A stretch of 64,000 nucleotides of DNA from Phalacrocorax aristotelis (taxonomy: Eukaryota; Chordata; Aves; Suliformes; Phalacrocoracidae): the NCBI RefSeq assembly GCF_949628215.1, contig NC_134276.1, positions 69,666,233-69,730,232 on the forward strand, in the 5' to 3' direction. Each line of letters begins with the position of its first letter. The first letter of the stretch is position 1. The notes under the pieces were generated by a model. It ran no database searches and was not told the DNA's origin. It worked only from the letters and a program-made list of their open reading frames with translations. Made by a program: the position numbers and the translations under genes. Below, one piece after another: positions 35,101-46,500 of the stretch.

Positions 35101-36900
35101 TTATTTAATTTCAAATAACTGTAGTTCCAGCTGCATTTATGTGAATATAGAGACAAAAATTCCGATTTATCCCTAATGGCATCTTGGTATATTCTAATTG
35201 CGTATTCTCCCTTCCCTCGTATGCAGCAGCTACAGAACTCAGAAAGAGATGCCAGCAGTAGATGAAGAGGGTTTGGAAGTTATACAGAGGTGTGGAGGAG
35301 GGGAGAGAAGGCTTAGGATGGACTGAAGGTAATTGCACACCCTTCCTTGCTCAGTGCCTCATGTCTCTGCAGGCCTTCCCTTGGATCCCCCCGCCACTTT
35401 GCAACACTCTTCCACTAAAGAGATGCTTAAGGTGGGAAGGGAATTTGTAAACCACTGAAATGTTGCCATCAGCTGTGATTTATGCTGGTAACAGTCCTTG
35501 GCCTTCGCATTTGGCCCTATAGCATGTTTTGGCAGAGGAGCAGGGGTGGGGCTTGGCTGCCTGAAGCTCATGGAGTTATAACAGAAACACTTTTTATTCT
35601 TATTAAGGCAATGAGCTGAACGTGATTATTTAGGGTATTTATGGGAAGATTCACCAGCCCTGATATAAGGACCTGCAAGTTAGGGAGTTCATTCAGCTGC
35701 CCACACAGAGGTGGCTCGTTCACTGTGTGGTGCCCTGGGGTACCCGAGGCAGCCACAACAGCATGGGCCACCTCCAGCTCCTGTGTCCTCCCTCCTGCCC
35801 CATACACGTGTCTCAGAGACCCCAGGGTATATCCAGCGGCACTAGACAGCTCCCTGTGGGCAACTGCCTGGAGTCCTCAAGGGCTGAGACTAATATAGTC
35901 TCTTTTCTAGCAATGAACAGGCTGCTCCAGAGGACAATTAAGCATCTAAGGGAGGTCAGATGAATTTACCTCTGGAGGTTCATGTTTCACTTCTTAGGTC
36001 ATGCCCACAGACTTTAGACTTACAACTTTCTTTTGTATAAAGTGAGACAAATCCCGCTTATGCTGCAGCGAAGTGTGGTGTGTGCAAAGTAGATGGCAGT
36101 CATTTTTTAGAACTTTGTTTTAGGATCAAGTCACAGATCAGAATTATTTACAGTCCTCTATTTATCCTCTTTTTCCATTCATACCTTACCTTTCTGTTTT
36201 CGTGCTTCTCTCTCAAGTTCCCTTTTTAACAACTGCCAGAAGGACAGCTACTGACATCATGCCCTGTGCCATGGCTGCTTCCCGGTGCACCACGTTTAGC
36301 CCCCAGTTGCGATTTTCAGGAGATGAAAAGAGAGAAAGCACTGGCGCACACACGAGCGGGTGAGCATATGCTTTATAACAACACCAAGATGCTGAAAAGC
36401 AGTAGCTGCAATATTGATCACGTCAAGGCAGCGTTACCAGGAGACGCCTCGCAGCACGGCAGACGCACACCATTGGAGTCTCTTCGACCTCTGGAAGGTA
36501 GTGGGTGTAACGTTTTACATCTCTCTCTCACTCAGACATGAAGGACAAGCAGCCTAACAAGGTCATGTTTGTTAGAGACATGCATATTTCCATCTGCTCA
36601 GGCGGATGGCAAACAAAGTGCCTGGCACAAAGCAAGACACTCTAAAAAGGAATTGTTTAAGAGGGAGTGTCTAGGCAAAGCTGGGGAGGCAAGTGGTAGT
36701 TAGATACCACACGCTGGGATAGGCACAGATACATTAAATCAAAGCCTCATATATTTATCGAGCAAAACAGCAAAAGCTACTTTGGATTTTCAAAATCATT
36801 CCAGCTGTATTGTTTTCCAGGGCACTATTAGCAAAGTGGCAGAGGAGATGCACAAGTCTTAGCAGTGATGTACCCCCAAAGCTGAAAGTTCACTCCTTCA
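32200..36900. other. Non-coding unique sequence
   Basis: No gene recognised. The 136-codon open frame at 33886-34296 starts at TTG, shows no domain, and I do not support it. AT-rich DNA at 33220-33350 carries no clear motif cluster. No repeat family was recognised by eye. Confidence 0.5.
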
Positions 36901-39900
36901 CTTCTAATGCAGAACCTGCACTGAGAAATGGTTCATGGCTACTGCTAAGCCTTTGCTAGACTTGAGCGAGCACCGCTTCATCTGGTGAGTCCTAGACGGG
37001 AGATCCACAAAGACATAAGTCTAGTTTAGGTTGCAGCTCAAATTTCTTTCAAGGTGAATGAAAATAGAAAAGAACTCTCTGTCTTTGAGGTGAGAAGGCA
37101 CAGTCTGCAAAAACTCAACTCTGAACATTATTTATGCTAAATCCCTTTGAAATGAAAGCTATAGCCCCACTTGTCTCATATCCTGGACCAAAGGATCTTC
37201 AGAGCATGGAGGTTTCAAAACCTAGTCTCTTACAAAATCTGGTATCTTGAAACTACCATGATAATAGAAATGAAGATGTCCGTTAGGTTCAATGTTAAAA
37301 CCATTTTCTTTGCTTAAATATTATTTTTGCTAAACATATTAAACAAGTGATTGTTTTGTATAAGCTTAGATAAGACACGGGGATTGCAAAGGAATAGAGA
37401 AGAGCAGTGTGTCTAAAGAATAAAATTATTCTTTAATATTTTCCTTTTCAGACTAGCAGGAACATCTAGTAATTCATACAGAAATGACATAAGAGTGGAG
37501 AATAAGGAAGGCGCAGATGAAATTTTTCTTTGAGGCATCACTAGGATGAGTTCTGTGATGATACGCAGTTAAAAGTAGACCTTATTGCATCCTCTTTTGG
37601 TTTTACTCAGGTTTAAGGCAATGGCATTATTCTCTGTTGGCTCCTGAGAAATGCAGCTCTTATTTGAATACACACCATCATTTTAAACCAGCAGCTATTC
37701 CCTTTCCATGGAATCCTTTCTGCAAATTTTGCAGATTTGGAATTTTCCAAGAATACCTACATCAAAAATACGCACTAAGCCCAGCTAACACTTGCTGAGA
37801 CTGCTGTCTGAATGGCAGGCAACAGGACATGTTCCTGCTTTGGGGGCCAAGACCCCTCTCCTCCCTGCCTGCCTTTGATGTTGATGTCTCAGTGAAGAGG
37901 AACAGCATGGCCCAAAAAGCGATGCTTGACTTTTAGACATTAGAGTAATGATCAGTGGTACCAGAAGGGAGCCCACTGACATAACAGCAGAGAGCCAGAG
38001 AAAGTCAAGCCCTCTTCTGGGGTCTGACTAGGGATACATCTCCATGGCTGGACACAAGCAGATGGATCATGTGGTGACGGCTCATGGTGGTGGTGACCTA
38101 CAAAAATGACTTAGCCAAATTCTAACTCCTGGGATGGATGGGCAGAAGTGAGATCCAGGCTGGTAAGTGAGTCCACACGGTGCTAGCACTGCCACCCACA
38201 TGTCCTGGCTCAGCTTCTGCTGCCTTGGGCACCTCTGTGCTTGGGGACTGGAGACAACAGGTGAGGATCAGAGTAACAGGCAGCTGGGCTGGAAGGTGTT
38301 CATGTGGGCACATGCATGTGCCCAGCCTCTTCCCAACAGGTTCCCACAGCCTAGGGACTGCTGGGAGCCATCACAGGTCCTGCAGGAAGGGTGAGGAGCA
38401 GTGGCTGTGGGGAAAGCCCCATGCGAGCCAAAATACGCATTTGGCTTCAGACCCAAGAAGATCAAGCAGGACTGTCTCAAATAATGCACTGCATCACCCT
38501 ATGAAGGGTTTTCCTGGAAATCCTTTTCAGAGTCCCAGACAGCTTTAGTTGCCACCATTGGTGTAGACTGACAGTAGGCAGGTTGCTAAAAATTGAACAT
38601 GGCATAAAATTTCAGCCATGCCAGAAGCAAGATGACATTCTCTAAAATTAAGAGCAAATACTCTTTGACACATAGAGACAGAGAAATTAAGAACTACTTA
38701 ACTTGCTTTCTGCAGATGTTAGGGTATGGATATACAGTAAAAGCAAACTCTTAATGCCTGGGAATGGCTCCTAAAGCCAATGTTTATCTTTTGCTTAGCT
38801 TAATTAATAGCTAATGACAGACACATGACAGTGGATAACCACCATGCACCTTAATCAATGTCAAAACCTTACACAGCTCCTCCTAGTTTGTTTGGCTCAC
38901 TTGAAGAGGACTATCAGCAGCAATTCATCACCTCTGAAGAGGGGCTGATAGGCAGCAGAGAGTGTTCTCAGAAACTCAGCTCTTGTGGAGGGATGACAAC
39001 ATTTGTCTCTCATGAGTAGCCCTGAGGTCAGCAGCAGTAACCAGGAAGGCATTTCAGGGGCCAAAGTCCCCTGCTGTCATGCTGAGGGAGCCACCGTAAG
39101 ATACATGGGAATAGCATGGCAGAGCCTGTCTCCAGGATGAACTCAGTGAAAAGGGACAACTTCACTCTCCTGCTCTTTTGCACAAGATTCCAGGCACTCT
39201 GGGAGGAGGTTCACCATTCTGGACTCACCTTTTATTTGTTTCACATTTAGCAACCAGAGAGCTTGACTTCTTGACCCTTTGGAGGTCTTCAAAAGACTTG
39301 ACCTCAAGAATAAGTAATAGCCAGCTGTTCAGAGACCATGATGGTAACCAGAAGAATAAACTGGGCCCAAAATGGTATGCTTCCCTCAGCTGACCTAGTC
39401 AGAATGTGAAAGGGGATAGCAATCCCCTGATGCTAGAGGTCCTGAATGGCAGACCCTGGTCTACACAAAGCCATTTCACAGTTTAATGGTAGCCCTCTAC
39501 ATTTGCTGATATATAAAAGCATGAGATATTAAAGGTGTAAGAAGGGAGCAGTAGCATCCTTTAACTGGCTAACAGGGAAATTTTTCAGCAAGGATTCAAG
39601 TCTCATAATTATTCTTCAGAATAAAAAAAAATTCATTTCAGGAGCTTTTCCATAGTACATGAGACTATGGTGAAAAAAGCCATGCTAACTGGAATCCTCT
39701 TAAAAGCAATAGCCACATTTATTTTTAAAAAAATTTTTAATTACTGCAGTACTCATGAGCTGGCCAGGTCAATGGCTCAGTTGTGCTGGGTGCTGTGCAA
39801 AAACAAGGCAAAAAGGAGCACTCAAAATCTCACCGCACAGTTAAATGCCAGCCTGCTCTACATTTTAAGGTGGGAATAACCATCCCTCTGCAGTAATCCT

Positions 39901-41125
39901 GTGGTTTGAATTAATTTAAAAAACGTCTCCTGTTATGTGCCTCAGTTAAAATTATGAGGGAATGACTTTAGGGGAAAGGCTCCTGTATTCTTTCCCAGGG
40001 TGTGCGGTTTCCTCCTTCCTTATACACCTCCTGGTCCTCCCCTGAAGAACAAATCAGAGTGACATCTGAAAGCTTGCCCATCAACTGACTTATCTGTTAA
40101 CTGAACAAGCACTCTTCCAAACCGTGCTCAAAACAGTATTGGTCCCCATGCGCGGATTATTCCCAAAACTTTGTTCACCTTAATCATGAGACTGAACTCT
40201 TCTTGTTGCTTGACTCTCTCAGGCAGATGCATGCCCTCTTATCAAAAGAAAGAAGGTGAAATGAGGATCATGTTACAACCCAGATGAAGTAGGAGGCTTT
40301 TGTTGAGATCTCCTGTTTATTTTAGTCATTTGGCCACCTTCCCACACCAGACAGCACTGATCTGAGTTGAGTTGTGGGCTCTGTGTGGTGTTAGAGGTAC
40401 ACTGGACAAGAAACTATTTTTGGGGGAAAGCCCACAGATATGAGTCATGCTCAAAATCCTCTGGCCACCTCCATTAACATGTCGTACAGTTTTCCCTTCT
40501 GATCTCTTGGGAGTGGATGGTTGCAAACACAGAGATGTAGCCTGAAACCTTCTGATCATGGCAGCTTCCCATGGTGCGGGCAGCTTTCTGTGATATCGCA
40601 GGTTTTCCTTCTGTGACCACTTCAGCTAGGAGATCCTCTGCCAGCCTCCTTCACCAGTAGTTTCCAATGCCATGCTCCCACTTTACTTGCACTGCCATGT
40701 TTGCTTGTGGAGAGCACATGTTGAACCAAGCAGGGGAACTGGTTGGGTTTGGGGTTTTTTTTAATAGTATTTTTAGGTGGCTTAGTTCTCTCAGTACAGA
40801 CTCAGAGGAGACTGTATCAGCCCGGCTGGGCCAGCTGTGCTCTGAGTTTCAGTAGCAGAGGTGAGCCTCTGGGGGCTTGGGCAGGAGAGACGGAGTGTGT
40901 TTTGCTGACAGTGGCGTGGCCATGGGTAGAGTTACCCATGGAAACATGCACTACCCAGAAGAGACCGGCTAGATTTGCCACCTGTGAATGTTGCTTTGTG
41001 CAGGGAAATGAACATGTGAATGAGCAGAGGAATGGATTTTGGAGACTGGAAAAAGGCAAACAAATTACCTCAGGAAAACCTCCTCAAAGCTTTCCTTTTT
41101 GGGAAGTCAAGGTATACCAAAGAGG
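36900..41125. other. Non-coding unique sequence
   Basis: I see no supported gene. Several overlapping open frames at 38122-38548 lie in a GC-richer stretch on both strands and have no resemblance to a family. An A/T-rich near-palindrome lies around 39720-39742. The rest is featureless to my reading. Confidence 0.5.
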
Positions 41126-41177
41126 GGTGTCTAGGCACAAATAAGATATACAAGCCTTTGAGGTAGCGGGTCCTAGC
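41126..41177 (+). repeat. Old repeat signature (TAGGCACCTAA / CCTTTGAGG type)
   Basis: GGTGTCTAGGCACAAATAAG is followed by GCCTTTGAGG and GGGTCCTAG. This resembles a signature recalled from old reptile and bird repeats (TTAGGCACCTAAATACCTTTGAGGATCTGGGCC order). The copy is short and diverged. Confidence 0.35.
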
Positions 41178-44100
41178 AGTATGTCTTCATGTAAGGGGAA
41201 GTTGTGATCCTTGCATAAGCCCGCATACCTATGCTGGCTTATTCCAGCTAGCTTCTTACACAGAGGCAAGGGAGGCTGTGATTTAGAGTACATCTCATCT
41301 AGAGCACGTCCCTAGAGAAATTAAGCATTGGCAGTCCGTCTAACCTTCAGGTTACCTTGTACCTACACTGCTTATCTCCACGTGAGACAGGCTGAGCTGA
41401 CAAATGCCACAATCACACCTTCACTGCATTCTTTTTAATGACAGTTTAACCCATCCCTTTTTCTTTATTTGATAGTCATGGAAAGTGATTGATCCCTCAG
41501 GCACACGGTCACTGGGAGCGCTCAAGGCTGCATTTCTGGAAGCAGAACGCAGGGCAACTGAGGCAGCTCGGGAGCATGACAAATTACTGTAGACAGACTA
41601 GGTTACAGCTGCTGCCTTAAAAGGCAGTATCTGTTGGCCCGAAATAAGGCAGATGTAGCCTGACAGGTTAGACCAGGGTCACAGGTAGCCTTCTGCACGC
41701 TCTCTCATTTGTCTGTGGGGGTGACATTGCTCTGTCATAATTTACAAATGCCATATGTGACCTGCTATACATCTCAGGTCTCCTCACAGTCTTGCTCCCT
41801 GGCATGTGCCTGTAGCTATAACTTTAGTTTTAAAGTGCTGAAGAGCTCTAACAGGCATTTCTGTGACACATATCTATGTCCAAAAGCCTGGGCCCCGAAG
41901 TTGTTTATTTATAGGCTACTAGAGACATGCTTGGCTCCTATTTCTGAAACAGGCACTTCCCCATCACCTTTGTGACCCATGCTCAGCTTAGGTTTTCTGC
42001 TAGCTTGTGCCACCCCTTAATACAAGACCTAAGGTAATAGAGCCAAAATGAGCTTCTCCGGCAGGGGAGAACCGTGAGCAGAAGGTTAGCTCTCATACGG
42101 GGCAGGGATTTGGAAGGGCAGGGAGGGACTCAGCCATCAGCAGTAGGTGGTTGACCCTAACACACCAGACTTAAGCCCTGGGAAAGGAGGGATCTTTGCA
42201 GGCAGGAGCAGAGCTATACATTACACAGCAAATGAGTAGATCAAGGGGAGGTATGTAAGGCAGTTCCTGAGCAGAGGCTTTGGCATTTTTTTTGATCACT
42301 GATTTGGACTGATCATATAGACACTGTGTCCAAAGCCAGCTCCAAACCTCCCTCAGGTACTCCAGTATTCCCAATGAACTTGTGTGAAATGGGAAAAAAA
42401 AAAAAGCAAAAATAAAATGCAGAGAGCTGAAACAGAGAGCCAACATAATTCTCCAAATACAGGCTGCCTCACAGCTGAAATTCCCCAAGGCAACCCGTGT
42501 TTCACTGGCAAACAAACAAATGGGGAGCACTGGCCTTTTTGCAAGTGTGTGGGTGAAAATCCTGCTTCCTTTTCTCTCTGTGCCTAGCAGATGGGACAGT
42601 GTGATCACCCGTGTGAACACTGGGGTCATTTCACCCAGACCTGGCAGGGATGGCCCCCGCCGTAACACTTGTTCCCTGCCTGCATGCTGCCATGCCTTAA
42701 CAGGGTGACAGAGGAGAGGGGTGCAGGCAGCTCCCTCTGCAAGAGCCAGGCTTGCCACCTTGCTGTGTGCTTATAAAATGGTCTTACAGCTCTGGAGAGC
42801 TAGTAATTGTGGGGCTAATGGCTGGTGAAAAATGCAGACTTTTTTCCCAGAATATGAAATCTTGTACAGCAATGACTGACTGTTCAGATAATGTAAAAAC
42901 ACATTTTTAAATCACCTAAGAATATAGGGAGAAGTGGTTTAATGTCTTTCAGAATAAAATGCACTGAAGGGTACCAAGATTCCCCAGTAAAAGGCTAAAA
43001 CCCCTGGCAGAGGCCTGAGGGTTGTTAAGTCACCTTTAATCATGCCACATGCCCACGGGTGAGGCTGCTGTAACCGAGGAGGCAGGATCATGCCCTCCTG
43101 AGCCAGGCTGAAGAGCTCCTGACAGGATCATCACCTCAGTGCGCAGAGCCACCTCCCTCTGCTCTGAAGGGAAAAGGGCTGTGGCCAAATGTAAACATCT
43201 CAGTGGTTCCCCTCAATTGCATCTTTCAGACCACCCCAAACTTGTACATGAGAGTCCTCATCAGGCTGAGTATCAATAACTCAAGGAGAGCAAACGTCCA
43301 AGTTGTGCTGGGAAGCATCTTCCAAATAATGAAACCCATTTCCCTGGAACCAATCCATAAACTCTGAGAATGTGCTTAAGACCCCTGGGTTAGGAAAAGA
43401 TTTAAACTTCTTGCGAATGTCCATGCTGTCTGAGACATGCCATGAGCATGTACAGTTCTCAGAGCTGAGCACAAGTTTAGGTGTCTTCCTGGGACTGTGG
43501 GGTCATGGGCTCAAAAGCCAGGGTTGGGACCTGATCCCAGAGGGGGAGTGGGATGGGCACGGCTCCAGGTACCAAGAATATAGTGGACCCTTTATCCTGT
43601 AAACCACAGACATTTCCTCCCACCTCCCTCACCCCTCCAGGCCAACCTCTGGCACCTCTTGCCCACTGCAACAGGGGAAAGATGCAGGTTTAATATCACA
43701 GAGAGGGTGGAGGAGAAGGAAGACCCATAAAAACAATGGCCTCCTTGGGGAAGTGTCTATCCCCAGTGCAGTCTGTCCATCTGATAGCTACCTTGCTATT
43801 TACCAAATAGCATATGTGGCTGCATAACACAAAACCCAGCTCCAGCTCAAGGGAGATGAGCTGAAGAAGAAGGTAGCATCCACAGAGGACCCTGGGCAGG
43901 ATGGCACCTGGAGCAGCCTCACAAGGGCTCCAGTGAGCAGTCCACCTCATTTCCATCTAGACCTGGTTTCAAGAGATGCCCTTCCCAAAGGCAGGGCTGC
44001 CTTCTGCCCCAGAGATCGGGCCCAGACACCCTTGCAGAAGGAGAAACCATGGGGGGGCTGCAGAGCACCTGGCTGGGGCTGGGCGAGCCTCACTTGGGGA

Positions 44101-44439
44101 AGGAGGCCACCACCGTCTGCAGGGACAGCAGTGACGCCGATGGAGAAGGAGGGCGTCCTTGCAGGGACCTGTGCCTGCCGGTCTGGTAAGCTTGTCGCAG
44201 TGTTTTCCCATTAAATCCTGATTAAGTCAGCCTTAAAGGCTCAGCCCAGTCAAGCATGTGATATAGAAGGACTCCTCAAGGCAGCCCAGGTAAACTATAT
44301 GCTTTGTAACTTCTGCTTTTAGTGTCTTCTTTTAAGAGTCTGTTAACATAGCATATAAATCACATCTTTTAATACAGGAAAGTGAGACAGGTTTGAATTA
44401 GAAAATGCATGGAAATTCAGGTTTTGATTACTATTCTTC
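41178..44439. other. Non-coding unique sequence
   Basis: No gene supported. The 195-codon minus-strand open frame at 42171-42758 begins at GTG, crosses an A-run at 42395-42405, and resembles no protein I know. A GC-richer patch at about 43970-44200 has several CpGs but is too short and CpG-poor for a confident island. Confidence 0.5.
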
Positions 44440-44740
44440 CTCTCCACTTCAAATTAAGAGTAGGCTATTAATGGCAACATGGAAATTCCTGCGTAATGCA
44501 ATTTAAACCATTTGAACATAAAGGACCAGATTCTTCTTTATACAAAAGCTCTGAAGTGATAGAAAATAATATTTAAATCCTCTTTCAGACCTAAACATTT
44601 TCATTAAGAGTAATTTTTATAGTATGTGTCTAATCCAATCTAATCTGGCAAAAGATGGTTTAGTGCATTTAGTAGAAAGTATTTACATGATAACAGATAA
44701 AGTGAATACATCAATTTGCCAGCTATTAAAATATAGTTAA
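44440..44740. promoter_or_regulatory. Candidate conserved non-coding element
   Basis: This is a complex AT-rich block with no repeat signature. It contains a FOX-like TATTTACA (44680-44687), a GATA-type AGATAA (44695-44700) and many TAAT/ATTA words. The style resembles vertebrate developmental enhancers. This is inference from motif density only; AT-rich background alone could produce it. Confidence 0.2.
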
Positions 44741-45061
44741 TAATTCCAGTTGGAGCACTCAGCTGTAAAAGCTGCTTTCCATTTCAGTGAACTTTCTGCT
44801 ACAAAGAGGAAAGAAATGATTCCTCCACATGGCTGAGCATCAGGTTTCTTTAAGCATGAAAGCAGGCTTGTAAAGGATGGGTGTTTATGGTTGCTTGTCT
44901 CCACCAGGATTGTTTTCTGACATGCAGATAACCTGCCATCCACTAGCACTGCTTTAAGCAGCTCTGCTTTAAAACCTTCTTTTCCAAGCCTGTGTCAGCC
45001 CAGCCCAGCCTAGTGTGTGCATGGATTACCTTCATTTTAGGAGATGGTGTAGTAGTTTCTT

Positions 45062-45092
45062 TGCTGCTGTGCTGCTGCAGCTGCTGCAGCTG
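45062..45092. repeat. CTG/CAG-rich trinucleotide run
   Basis: TGCTGCTGTGCTGCTGCAG continues as CTGCTGCAGCTG. It is an interrupted CTG repeat with about nine CTG or near-CTG triplets. Confidence 0.8.
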
Positions 45093-45810
45093 TGTGAAAA
45101 GCACTGAGTGACAAAAGGGAAAAACCGAAAAAAGGTATCTGTGGATCACAGGAGGGATCTCATGCCCTTCTCTCTCTCTGAGTTGGGCTCTGAAGACAAT
45201 TCTGCTAACTCAGAAGAACACCAGGGGCTGATTTCCAACTGGAGGTTGACTTGGAGCAGCTCTTTTTCTGAACTAGTCTGTACAGCTAGCAGCTGGGATT
45301 TTGTCTTGTTTGGTTTTAGCAATGCTCACGGGCAAAACAAGTGAGGCTGTTTAAACATAGTGCTCTGGACTCCACAGGCTGTACATGGCACCTGAGGTAA
45401 CTCACTCAGATGCAGGTATTTAAGCTGCAGCATCTAAATGTCCTCAGCTGGCACCCTCCCTTCTGTATATGTGTACATTTGACTTTACGTTGCAGGAAAT
45501 AAAATTACTTCATTGAACAGCTAAACTTACACCATGAAAAACCCACTTTAATGCCTGGCAGCTCAGGAAAAAACTCACGCTGAAGCCAGAGAATCCCTCT
45601 GTGTTTGAAATGCTTAGGGGTGACACTACTTTTACACTCAGCAGAGTGGGATGGGTGAAGGTCCCCTCAGCCCATCATGTTGCTGACCAGGGCTCTGCTT
45701 TCCACATGTGGCAGCCCTATTGCAGGACCTGGCGTATGAAGTCAACCCCTCTCCCTGTTCCCACAGCTCTGCTCGTTCTGTTGTGCCAGACCTAGCAACC
45801 AATCTGGATG

Positions 45811-45837
45811 AAAAACAAACAAACAAGCAAACAAAAC
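45811..45837 (+). repeat. (CAAA)n simple repeat
   Basis: A short run of CAAA units (AAACAAACAAACAAGCAAAC) with one G interruption. Confidence 0.85.
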
Positions 45838-46007
45838 CAGCCAATGTTTTGAATAAAACCACCTTATTTCAGCCTAGTGGGGAAGGTAGCCTGTGGGTAA
45901 GAATCAGCAGCCAGAATGAGGGCAGGGCAATAGTTATCTGATAATAGTAAGCTAAAAGGTGCCTGGCAGATGACACATTAAAATGGGCCAGACAGTACTC
46001 TGGAGTC

Positions 46008-46055
46008 AAGGGAGAGGGAGGAGAGAGAGGGCAAAAGGAAGGGCAGGAAGGAGAG
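46008..46055 (+). repeat. Purine-rich tract
   Basis: The plus strand is almost all G and A, with an unbroken purine run from about 46008 to 46031 and further GGAAGGG words after single C interruptions. Such tracts can form triplex structures, but the interruptions make that weak here. Confidence 0.6.
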
Positions 46056-46359
46056 GACTTCTACCCATTTGGAGTTTCACCTTGGGTGGAGCACGATGGC
46101 TGAGACCCTCTTTCTTGGGCAGCCACGTGCATCCCTGCTCTGTGGAGGCTCTGCAGTAAAAAAATGACTTGCCTGGAGCACACAAGGAGCAACCCCCAGG
46201 TGCCCTGCACTCCCGTCACACCTGCACAACAAGTAGTATTTTTGCCTATTCATCTATGCAAAAATAATTGAGTGGATGCTTTTGGGGACAGCTTATATTA
46301 TGGTACTTTTTCAGAAAGGCAATCTACCCATGGCAGTGTTGCATAGTTGAACACCAGGC

Positions 46360-46500
46360 TCCTATAAATAATTAGTATCGCAAATCTTCGCTTTGCCTTT
46401 TATCTTCGTCACAGTGACTGGAATGCGCCCCACTACCATCTGTGATTATAATTCATGCGTCACTAAAACCGCAAGGTACACTTTTTACACGCCTGATGTC
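46360..46500. promoter_or_regulatory. Candidate conserved non-coding element
   Basis: A compact block holds TAATTAG (about 46369-46375), a TEAD-like GGAATG (46420-46425), a CRE-like TGCGTCAC (46456-46463) and a RUNX-like AACCGCA (46467-46473). It keeps several CpGs in an otherwise CpG-poor region. Retained CpGs plus mixed factor sites suggest a regulatory element. Conservation has not been checked and the call is inference. Confidence 0.27.

Larger units (their letters stand above)
44741..46359. other. Non-coding sequence with simple repeats
   Basis: No gene seen. It contains a CTG-rich run (45062-45092), a CAAA-rich run (45811-45837) and a purine-rich stretch (46008-46055). The open frames at 45108-45344 and 45601-45941 have no family resemblance. 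Confidence 0.5.

Noticed and set aside
42171..42758. 195-codon minus-strand open frame
   Set aside because: It begins at GTG, crosses an A-run that would give a low-complexity Phe/Lys stretch, and resembles no protein family.
43970..44200. GC-rich patch considered as a CpG island promoter
   Set aside because: It is short, CpG count is modest, and no transcript start or exon is visible beside it.
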